From Globomyces pollinis-pini (lineage: Eukaryota; Chytridiomycota; Chytridiomycetes; Rhizophydiales; Globomycetaceae), in contig MU621556.1 of the NCBI GenBank assembly GCA_025399215.1, positions 1 to 10,466 of the forward strand: 10,466 bases of DNA, read 5' to 3'. Below the pieces are notes generated by a model. The model saw only the letters and a program-made list of their open reading frames with translations. It was not told where the DNA came from and made no database searches. Position 1 is the first letter of the stretch. Each line of letters opens with the position of its first letter. Position numbers and translations under genes: made by a program. This document shows, in pieces, positions 1 through 7,184 of this stretch.

Positions 1-1005
1 ACCCCAGTGGAAGAGACCATCACTGTTGATGTACCAGTGGAAGAAACTGCAACTGTTGATGCACCAGTCGAAGAAACTGCCACTGTTGAAGTCCCTGTAG
101 AAGAAACTGCAACTGCTGAAACTCCAGTCGAAGAAACCATCACTGTTGATGCACCAGTGGAAGAAACTGCAACTGTTCAAACCCCAGTGGAAGAGACCAT
201 CACTGTTGATGTACCAGTGGAAGAAACTGCAACTGTTGATGCACCAGTCGAAGAAACCATCACTGTTGATGGACCAGTTGAAGAGACTGCAACTGTTGAA
301 ACCCCAGTCGAAGAAACGGCCACTGTTGAAACTCCAGTGGAAGAGACTGCCACTGCTGAAACTCCAGTCGAAGAAACTGCTACTGTTGAAACTCCAGTCG
401 AAGAGACTGTAACTGTTGAACCCCCAGTTGAAGAGACTGCCACTGTCGAAACTCCAGTAGAAGAAACTGCAACTGTTGAAATCCCAGTGGAAGAGACTAT
501 CACTGTTGATGCACCAGCCGAAGAAACTGCTACTGTTGAAGCTTCAGCTGAGGAAACTGCAACTGTGGAAACTCCTGTAGAAGAGGTAGAAGTAGAATCA
601 ACAGAATCAGTCACAACAACAGTCGAGGAAATTCAAGTAGATGAACCAACAGTTACATCCGAACTAACCAATATAACCTACGATCTGCCACCAACATTAA
701 CACCTGAACTTGAAGACACATCTGAAGATGTATCCGTGGAAGATATTACCCAAGATAATGAAGAATGGGAAGATGAAGAAGTGATTGATGAACCTTGGGT
801 AGATGAAGATACAGATGAACCTACAGATGAAGAAGAATATCCAACAGATGTTGATGAAGGGTATCCAATTGATATTGATGAAGGATATCCAATTGAAATC
901 CATGATCATCAAGATGGAGATAATACTTTGGTCATTGTTAACGTGAATATCAATAAAGGATCGAAAAATGACGAGGAGGTTACTGAACCTTCAGTATCTT
1001 ATTAA
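1..1005 (+). CDS. Acidic 10-residue-repeat protein, 5' end missing
   Basis: The frame is open from the window edge to a TAA at 1003-1005, so about 334 C-terminal residues are visible and the true start lies outside. No intron is needed, unlike the three genes that follow. The first 190 or so residues are about 19 copies of a decapeptide close to PVEETATVET, varying mainly at positions 6, 8, 9 and 10. A Thr/Glu/Val linker follows. Then comes a very acidic tail rich in Asp, Glu, Tyr and Pro, including three related YP-x-D/E-x-DEG/HDH copies around residues 280-300, and a C-terminus ending SVSY. No catalytic domain, membrane segment or cysteine motif is visible. Composition suggests an extended, disordered protein, such as a surface, wall or scaffold protein. 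I do not recognise a family. The coding call is secure because the repeat keeps frame and the acidic tail is non-repetitive but still open. Confidence 0.85.
   Translation, partial: TPVEETITVDVPVEETATVDAPVEETATVEVPVEETATAETPVEETITVDAPVEETATVQTPVEETITVDVPVEETATVDAPVEETITVDGPVEETATVETPVEETATVETPVEETATAETPVEETATVETPVEETVTVEPPVEETATVETPVEETATVEIPVEETITVDAPAEETATVEASAEETATVETPVEEVEVESTESVTTTVEEIQVDEPTVTSELTNITYDLPPTLTPELEDTSEDVSVEDITQDNEEWEDEEVIDEPWVDEDTDEPTDEEEYPTDVDEGYPIDIDEGYPIEIHDHQDGDNTLVIVNVNINKGSKNDEEVTEPSVSY
4..573 (+). repeat. Coding minisatellite, 30-nt period, about 19 copies
   Basis: Each 30-nt unit codes PVEETATVET or a close variant. Most differences between copies are synonymous or conservative (GTG/GTC/GTT/GTA for Val, GAT/GAA swaps), which indicates selection on the peptide as well as slippage. 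There is a higher-order layer: positions 1-77 are identical to 181-257, so a block of six units (180 nt) was duplicated recently. Copies 17-19 are more diverged (PAEE, SAEE), as expected at an array edge. Confidence 0.92.
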
Positions 1006-1159
1006 AAAAGATCTTTCAAACTCTTTTTTTTTTCTAGAATGGATTCAAATCTTAATTCTTTAGTAGTAAATAAAAAAAAATTAAACAAAATTGCAGTGGG
1101 TGATGAAAACAGTAAATGAGGATAATTTCATTTATAAATCAAATCATCAAACACTAAAA
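1006..1159. other. Convergent 3' spacer
   Basis: This 154-nt stretch separates the stop codons of two converging genes. It holds a T-tract near 1023-1033 and an AATAAA at 1069-1074, 64 nt after the upstream stop, which is a candidate polyadenylation signal for the plus-strand gene. No AATAAA is evident for the minus-strand gene, whose 3' UTR must run into this spacer. No coding potential is seen. Confidence 0.6.
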
Positions 1160-4100
1160 TCAAGGGATTTCATACAATAATAATCCATCATACATATTAG
1201 CATTCAATTCCTTTGCAATTTGTGGATTTTTAAATACACCCACTTTGACAGATTCAACATTAAATCGACAATGGAAATTTGTACTATGATATTAAAAATA
1301 AAAAAACTTACTGGATGGCACGACCCATACCTTCAACGATAACAAGATCAACTTGGTGACTGGCTGCACACACTTCCTCCGAGATACGTGAAAAGTCAAG
1401 ACAAGGTGATCCAGATCCAGTAGGTACAATAGCCAACATATCAGTTGTGATGGCAATTTCAAAAATGGAATCCAATTTTGATATTTCATTCACAATTTGT
1501 TTCAATTCAGATGCCTTAGAGTTTAAAAAAAAAGAAATCATTTACAGTCACATCATTGACAGATGGATGTGTATTGGCAGCAATAGTCACATGTGTACCT
1601 ACAATAAAAATAAAAGTTATAGATACCTAGAATAAAATGAAATTAATAAACCTCGTTTTAATAGGTAGCGAACAAATGGTAGAATCCCAAAAATTAAATC
1701 CGCACCACTATTGTCAACAAAGATGATTGTTTTTTTATATGCATGAGTTAATAATCGATTGCGGAATTTCTCTTTATCATTTAATTTGAAATTAAATCCG
1801 ATTTTGGCCTATATTTGTTATTTTGAATCGTTTACTTTGGCTGATAGGAAATCCAACTCGCCTTTTTCCAACATGACTTGAATTTCAGAAGATCTAGGGT
1901 TAATGGTGGTGTGATTACCCCCTAACATGTTATCACATAGATGCATTACCAATCATACATATTTCCTGGTGATGAGAATACAAAAAAGCTTACCTGCCAT
2001 GATATTGTCCAATAATGTATCAACAAGCTGAGCAGGTTCAAGTAAATCAAGTTTGGTAATAAGTGGTACGAATCCCTTGATAGCAGCTGCATTCTCAGCT
2101 TCCTTTACACCACGGAAAATATCGTTGAATCCCATTTCACGAAGACATTGTTCACGTAACAATAACAAACTAACGTTTAAAACTATGTGCATACCTTCGC
2201 ACTGTTAAAGGTCCATACGCATTGGGTTTAGACCGAAGGGCGGTGAGATGATGTCGATACATGGATTCAAACATACTAGCTCTAGTTTCTGCATCCGAAT
2301 TCTTTTGTACTGCAATATCAACCAAATATTTCAAATTCACATCCAATAAATCAATCCAATAACTTTGTAGTGCAGGATCAGATAAATCTAATTTGGTTAG
2401 CTAATTAAACAATTACTGGATGTATCAGGGTTATAAGACTCCAAATCTTTTAACAATGGGAATGGAACTAAATCAGATGGATATTCTTCCAAAGTCCCTA
2501 CCGTCGATAATCCATTAATGGATAATTTATCAATATGTGAAAAATTTTCACTAAAGGATCCTAAACGTGTGTTGGAAGGTGGATCACGTAAAAAGGCACC
2601 CACAGCTCCCAAATATCCTTCATGACGGAGAAATTGGGCTTTCATCTTGCCTTTGGACCAGAATGAGATGGCGTAACTGAGTTGAGTTTTGGATATGATA
2701 CCTGGTTTTAGTTATCAAAAATCATTACCTGAATAGTTTATAAAAATATGATGTACCTACCTGTGTTACATTAAATATACATAGAGTACCTAACATTACT
2801 TAATATGAAAATACAACAAACCTGAGTGTATTCATAGTACTAGGATGTCCAGAGATATAAAAGCCACTGAAATAGATGCTAACGGTAAGTAATACAAAAA
2901 AATTACCGTTGAATACCATGCGCTTGAGCGTGCAAGTAAGCAATTTGTCCAATGTTGTTGCTGAGGTGAATATAGTTGGGTTACCTAACCATATAAAGTA
3001 GTGAAATGGCAATGTCTTCTTGTTTGAATGCCGTTTTGCGATCCTCGGGGGCAACTTTGATGACCTAATGTTGGATTGAATATTATTTTACCTATGATTA
3101 GTTATATTAAGATCTAATTACCTATGTTCATATCAATACCATATGTTGTACCTATAGTTTAGTTAGTATAGAGTACCTGTGAATGAGTACAAAAGCAAAT
3201 ACCTATCGTTAGGGCAAAACCAAAACCTAAGGTTAAAGTCAAACGAAAACTTTTCCAAGTGAAGAAGCAATAGTAGTACTTTTCAAACCGATCTTGGAGT
3301 AATCACTAACATGAACGACATACTATTCTTACCCACCATAGATATCACCTTGATGTTAATGACAAGACTTACCCACTAACATATCTATGTTTTTGTTGTC
3401 TCCATTTTTGGATATTTCTAGCATTTCGTCGTAGTCTTTTGCATCTGTCAAGAGCCCTAACAATCCCCATAACGTACCACCACCGAGAGATGTACCTTTT
3501 TGTTAGTTATAGATATACCTTTGTGTCAGATTTAATTATAATATACCTTTGTGTCAGATTTAATTATAATATACCTATGTGTCAGGTTTAGTTGTGTATA
3601 TACCTTTGTGTCAGATTGAATTATAATACCTATATGTCAGGTTTATAGATATACCTATGCATGAGTTCAAGTAAGATATATACCTATATATGAGGTTTCG
3701 TGATCGAGATACCTAAATATGAGTCAATATTAAAGAAAAAACCTCCAATACGTTCATAAGTTTCATCCGAGGTAACTTTGAGAATCGAGACACCAGAACC
3801 AATGTTGACAACCATATAAGGAAAGAGTTCTTTTGAAGTGGATTCGAATTGAATTGGATCTGGACGTCGTTCATCGTAAGTGAATACTTCGTAAGCAATT
3901 TGGCGGACCAGGAAGTTTAAACCGGTGATGAGACTGATTGTGAGTGATGAAGGGAATATTTGCAAGTGTTTTTGTGAGGTTATATGTGAATATTTATAGA
4001 TGCTTTGGTGATATTATCACATGTTTTGGTGATATTACGTGCACACATTGATATTATATGTAAAGAGGATCCAGTAGAAAGTACTTACCATTCCATTTCA

Positions 4101-4562
4101 TCTTCTTTTTGGAGTGTTACAGCAAGTTTTCTGGTAAATAGACTATGTATTAGATATCAAAGAATTACTCGTAAAATTTGTGAGCACCACCACCAGTAGC
4201 TCTAATTCTAACTCTTGAATCTTGACGTTCAGTGAGTAAACCCTGTAAGAAACCGATGCATTGATCAATTTTTGAAGTTTCTTTTGTTTAATATAGATTA
4301 GAATACCGAATTTAGCAAAGTTTAACCTTCCAGCACCATCTGGTTGAATTGAGAACCATACTACTTTAGCTAAACTTCCACCCTTTTTTATTTAAATGTT
4401 TAATGAATTACAATATCGACAGCAATCTATTGATTAATTATTATGAAATACATGAGGGATATGTTCAGTTTGATTTGGTAATATGATATCTGAACGTTTA
4501 TTTGAAATAAAGTTTTGATTTGTATTTAAAGAAGTATTTGATAAAGTTCTATACATTTCCAT
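1160..4562 (-). CDS. PANK4: PANK4-like pantothenate kinase/DUF89 phosphatase fusion, 22 exons
   Basis: Spliced product is 728 residues, close to human PANK4 in length and domain order. Exons 5'->3': 4562-4452, 4426-4412, 4382-4307, 4280-4169, 4142-4089, 3933-3743, 3495-3373, 3348-3333, 3305-3251, 3064-2985, 2960-2907, 2878-2822, 2676-2417, 2387-2195, 2169-1994, 1965-1950, 1921-1919, 1893-1836, 1808-1652, 1598-1546, 1514-1312, 1283-1160 (TGA). Kinase half: DIGGS at 41-45, ATGGG at 95-99, NIGSGVS at 166-172, GGGTLWG at 191-197. Tyr104 stands where active PanKs carry the catalytic Glu (GGGA-x-KFE), so this half may be a pseudokinase, as reported for human PANK4; Arg184 at the second diagnostic site is kept. 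DUF89 half: metal-site DN at 582-583, D587, NDVT with D618, and EGMGR at 681-685, so it is probably an active phosphatase on 4'-phosphopantetheine-type metabolites. A second in-frame ATG lies two codons after the chosen start. Gene structure is inferred from protein conservation, not RNA. Confidence 0.93.
1599..1651 (-). other. Tandem intron array D, 2 units
   Basis: Two abutting GT...AG units, 1651-1627 (25 nt, donor GTTTAT) and 1626-1599 (28 nt, donor GTATCT, end TTGTAG), fill the gap between exons coding LLKRG and THVTIAAN of the DUF89 domain. A Gly codon is split G|GT, so the downstream exon itself begins with GT. The junction between the units reads CTAG|GTAT. Confidence 0.85.
2677..2821 (-). 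other. Tandem intron array C, 5 units
   Basis: The gap between exons coding STMNTL and SYAISFWSKG (kinase domain) is filled exactly by five units: 2821-2790 (32), 2789-2761 (29), 2760-2729 (32), 2728-2702 (27) and 2701-2677 (25). The first has a GTTTGT donor, the others GTA. The third starts GTAGGTAC, so it could instead be a 4-nt remnant plus a 28-nt unit. The downstream exon starts TTACG; the Ser codon is split AG|T. Confidence 0.85.
3065..3250 (-). other. Tandem intron array B, 7 units
   Basis: Seven units tile 186 nt between exons coding ASSLGK and VIKVAPEDR: 3250-3227 (24), 3226-3203 (24), 3202-3177 (26), 3176-3152 (25), 3151-3122 (30), 3121-3092 (30) and 3091-3065 (27). The first two have GTTTT donors, the rest GTA. 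Several carry CTAAC/CTAAT-like branch-point candidates a few bases before the AG, for example TACTAACTAAACTATAG ending unit 4. The downstream exon begins GTCATC, so every internal junction and the last one read AG|GT. Confidence 0.88.
3496..3742 (-). other. Tandem intron array A, 9 units
   Basis: The largest array lies inside one Gly codon (G|GT) between exons coding YERIG and TSLGGGTLWG, a highly conserved part of the pantothenate kinase fold, so both edges are certain. Units: 3742-3713 (30), 3712-3684 (29), 3683-3655 (29), 3654-3630 (25), 3629-3604 (26), 3603-3575 (29), 3574-3547 (28), 3546-3519 (28) and 3518-3496 (23); the sum is exactly 247 nt. Unit 1 has a GTTTTT donor; the other eight begin GTAT. 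Units 4-8 are related and end in CTGACAnnnAG-like sequence, where CTGAC is a good branch-point match. Confidence 0.92.
3519..3574 (-). repeat. Two identical 28-nt intron units
   Basis: Units 7 and 8 of array A (3574-3547 and 3546-3519) are identical over all 28 nt. Unit 5 (3629-3604) differs from them by a 2-nt deletion and one substitution. This is direct evidence that whole intron units have been duplicated in tandem recently. Confidence 0.95.
3934..4088 (-). other. Exceptionally long (155-nt) intron of the PANK4-like gene
   Basis: It separates exons coding KEDEMEC and LITGLNFLV. It starts GTAAGT and ends CAATCAG, but unlike the arrays has no internal AG|GT junctions. It contains a direct repeat of period 21 (plus-strand TTTGGTGATATTA at 4004-4016 and 4025-4037) and a partial third TGATATTA at 4049-4056. 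It may be an ordinary longer intron or an eroded array. Confidence 0.75.
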
Positions 4563-4754
4563 TTTCTTATTTAAAAAGTAGTACAAGGGAATTCTTTATT
4601 TTACTACCTACTAAGTTAGGGTTATTTAGGAGTGGTTAGGGTTACTTAGGAGTAGTAGCTAGGGTTACTTGTTGTTAGGGTTATTTGTATTAGGGTTATT
4701 TGTTGTTAGGGTTATTTGTATTAGGGTTACTTGTTGTTAGGGTTATTTACTTTA
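4563..4754. promoter_or_regulatory. Divergent promoter region with eight TTAGGG-type motifs
   Basis: The 192 nt between the divergent PANK4-like and CPAP-like start codons contain TTAGGG (or CTAGGG) followed by TTA/TTAC at 4616, 4636, 4659 (CTAGGG), 4675, 4690, 4706, 4721 and 4737. The last five are spaced 15-16 nt. The copies are separated by TTTGTA/TTGTTG spacers, so this is not telomeric DNA. Similar motifs (telo-boxes, Tbf1-type sites) act in promoters of plants and fungi; a role in bidirectional transcription here is inferred. The last motif ends only 12 nt before the CPAP start codon, implying a very short 5' UTR or a motif within the transcript. Confidence 0.6.
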
Positions 4755-7070
4755 ATGATCAGTTTTGAAGACAGTGTAATTCATCATCGGTATCCATTAT
4801 TTATTATTTTAATTAAAGAAATCATTGGAATTCTTTATCTTCAGTAAATTCTTTATTAATTAAAGAATTAAAAAATATTGAATTATTTGACAATTCTTTT
4901 ATCGATTTACCTTCAATAGATTCTATTATATCAACTATACCAATCACTAATAATATTATTAATGACAACAATAACAATAATAATGAAATGGAAAATCAAA
5001 ATAAATCACTACTATCTCAATTACATTCATTACAAATAGAAAAGGTATCCATATCAAATAAAACATTTTAGGCAGATTGGAATAATTGGCATCATAACCA
5101 AATAAATAACTTGAAAGCTACTTATGATCTAGAATTAAAAAAATTAACTAGAGAAAAGTTACTATTACATAAAAATCATTTAGCTAATTCTATTCTACCT
5201 TCAAAAAAGTATTAAAAAATAATCTAAATATTAGAGATCGAATCGAAATTGAAGCATTAAAATCAAAATTATCGGATATAACAAATTCTTTCAAATCAAA
5301 AGAAATTAAATTAAACTCTACTATCGATCGTTTAACCAGAAAAGTTGCTGATTTGGAACGGAAACTAAATGATGCAACTATGGAAATTAGAGTACTGGAA
5401 GATCATCGTGCTAAAGACTTGGAATCTAGACAAAAATTGGTATCACTAATATTATTCATATTATAGGTATCCATATCACTCATTAATATCAATAGGTTTC
5501 CGATTACGAACACAAGATTGAAAATTTACAAAAATTAATACATAAAAATTCATACACTTTAAATGAAATTGAAGGAAACTCTAGTTTGACATCACAATCC
5601 AATCGTTTTAAACTAACATCCATGCAAGATATCAAACGTGACTTATCAGTTTATGGTAAAATTTGTTTGATTTATTCTAGGTTCAGATGGTATCTATATA
5701 ATGTTAACTCTAGATGGATTTGGAAAGAAAAGAAGTGTTCAAAGTAATCTGTTAAATAATGGAAAAGTATCGACTTTGACCGGTCAAAAAAAGAATGGCG
5801 TCACTATAAAGGCAAATGGAATGGATTCAAAGACAACTGGAATTAACTCAAAGGGAATGACATCTAAACTGGAGTTGAGTATGAAATCACACATAAAAGA
5901 TGTCAAACGTCAGTCAAACGATGTTAAAGATATTACAAAAGATGTCGAAACAAGCATGTACAACTCCAAAGAAAGTAAAAGTGGTTCAAACAAACAAATT
6001 TATCAATTAAATGGAAAAGGAAATAATTGCGGTTATGAATCAAAAGATTTAGAACCTCTAGAACGATATCCCAATCATCAATCACCCAATCAACGTCAAA
6101 GTATATATGCTGAAGCATACAAACGATCTGATTCACCAAAAGAAACCAATCATCTGAATACCAAACCTGGATTGAAAATCGGACAATCCAATTCACCTCA
6201 TTTCGAAAAAAACCCATCGTTACTAAAGAAACCATCAAGAATTACTATTTCAAATGTTGAAACTGATCATTTAAAACAAACAATAGATGTACAAGATAGA
6301 GATGATTATCATTCATCCAAGGAAGACTTGGATCGATTGGAATCCCGATTAGAACTAGATACGTGTGTAGAGGTTGCTTATTTTACATTAATGGTTAGGA
6401 ATATGTTTATTCAAAAGATGGTAAACATGAACGAAAATACCAGAACGGAACAAAACTGAGTTGGTTACCGAACGGTACCATGAAAATGTACCACCCAGAC
6501 AATATAATAGTGATATACTATAGCAATGGAGACTCAAAGACGGTATGATGTGGTATGGTAATGATAGACGTTTCCGGATGAACGAGTCATGTATTGGTAT
6601 AATGCTACAAAGACACAACATACCAGTTTCAAAGATGGATACGAGTTATTTGAATTCGAAAATGGTCAAGTTGAAAAGTATTTCCCGGATGGGATTCATT
6701 TAGTTGAATTCCCGGATGGGATCACAAAAACCGTGTACCCAGATAAAACTGTATTGTGATTGTATTGACAAGATAGGAAGAGATCCGATTTGGTAATGGC
6801 AAGATCCATATCAATGAACCTAGTGGTCGTAAGGTTATACTGATGCCTGACCAAACCCGGGAAGTTTTTGAGGATGGGATTCGATCGAAATGGTATCCGA
6901 ATGGGATTGTGAAACATGTGTATCCAAATGGATATCAAGAAACACGCTGGCCTAATGGCCAAGTACGAATCAAGAATGAAATGGTAATATTTTGATTGAT
7001 TGAATAATTTAAGGGTGTTGTAGTTTCCATGGTACCTGCTACTGATACAGTGGTTGAACCTTTGGTATAA
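4755..7070 (+). CDS. CENPJ: CPAP/SAS-4 (CENPJ) centriole assembly protein, 11 exons
   Basis: Spliced product is 671 residues, about half of human CPAP. Exons: 4755-4789, 4819-5044, 5072-5208, 5235-5439, 5496-5655, 5681-5689, 5714-6366, 6399-6542, 6568-6750, 6777-6983, 7014-7070 (TAA). All junctions keep one frame. Residues about 75-255 are charged, Leu-rich and coiled-coil-like. Residues about 258-475 are a polar Ser/Asn/Lys linker. Residues 476 to about 650 form the TCP10/G-box beta domain, with repeated (P/K)DG or PNG turns (YSKDG, WLPNG, YFPDG, VEFPDG, VYPNG, RWPNG) and the family ending QVRIKN. This domain binds STIL/Ana2-type partners in centriole assembly, so its presence implies centrioles or basal bodies. 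The tubulin-binding PN2-3 region was not recognised. The intron before exon 8 could be 6367-6398 (32 nt) or 6373-6398 (26 nt, donor GTTGCT); both are in frame and differ by two residues. Confidence 0.92.
5440..5495 (+). other. Tandem intron array G, 2 units
   Basis: Two units, 5440-5466 (27 nt) and 5467-5495 (29 nt), both starting GTATC, lie between coiled-coil exons coding DLESRQKL and VSDYEHKIE. The downstream exon begins GTTTCC, so AG|GT occurs at both the internal and the final junction. Confidence 0.82.
5656..5713 (+). other. Two micro-introns flanking a 9-nt micro-exon
   Basis: GT...AG introns 5656-5680 (25 nt) and 5690-5713 (24 nt) flank GTTCAGATG at 5681-5689. Including the 9-nt exon reads SVYGSDDGFG; skipping it reads SVYDGFG. 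Both are in frame. The alternative, a two-unit array with a 33-nt second unit starting GTTCAG, cannot be excluded, but the lengths 25 and 24 fit the local norm better. Confidence 0.65.
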
Positions 7071-7184
7071 TTTTGATGTAAATAATAAAAATTCACTAAA
7101 AAAGTCACGTGAGTATAACCCTAAGTTCTAGGGTTATGATGTTTTGTTCTGGAATCTTCAATTTTGAATTCTTTGATTTTAACA
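7071..7184 (+). promoter_or_regulatory. CPAP 3' end and CDC37 promoter
   Basis: This 114-nt spacer combines a poly(A) signal candidate AATAAA at 7084-7089, 14 nt after the upstream stop, a CACGTG palindrome at 7106-7111, and an 8-bp inverted repeat TAACCCTA (7116-7123) / TAGGGTTA (7129-7136) with a 5-nt spacer. The inverted repeat is the same motif family as the repeats at 4616-4742 and ends 48 nt before the CDC37 start codon. Regulatory function is inferred from position and recurrence. Confidence 0.55.

Noticed and set aside
177..614. Long minus-strand open frame of Ser/Thr/Val repeats
   Set aside because: It is the antisense shadow of the 30-nt coding repeat; the plus frame continues into a non-repetitive acidic tail and ends in a normal stop, and the minus frame has no support outside the repeat.
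3496..3742. CRISPR-like or satellite array because of identical 28-nt units
   Set aside because: Units abut directly without spacers, each has GT and AG ends and branch-like motifs, and flanking exons join in frame across the block. Tandem introns explain it better.
4005..4199. Plus-strand open frame opposite the PANK4-like gene
   Set aside because: It overlaps the antisense of conserved exons 4 and 5 and the long intron, and shows no recognisable protein features.
4616..4742. Telomere or internal telomeric tract
   Set aside because: TTAGGG copies are separated by non-telomeric spacers and lie between two intact divergent genes, so a promoter element is more likely.
5933..6962. Minus-strand open frames opposite CPAP
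   Set aside because: They are antisense to the conserved linker and TCP10 domain exons and have Phe/Ile/His-rich shadow composition.
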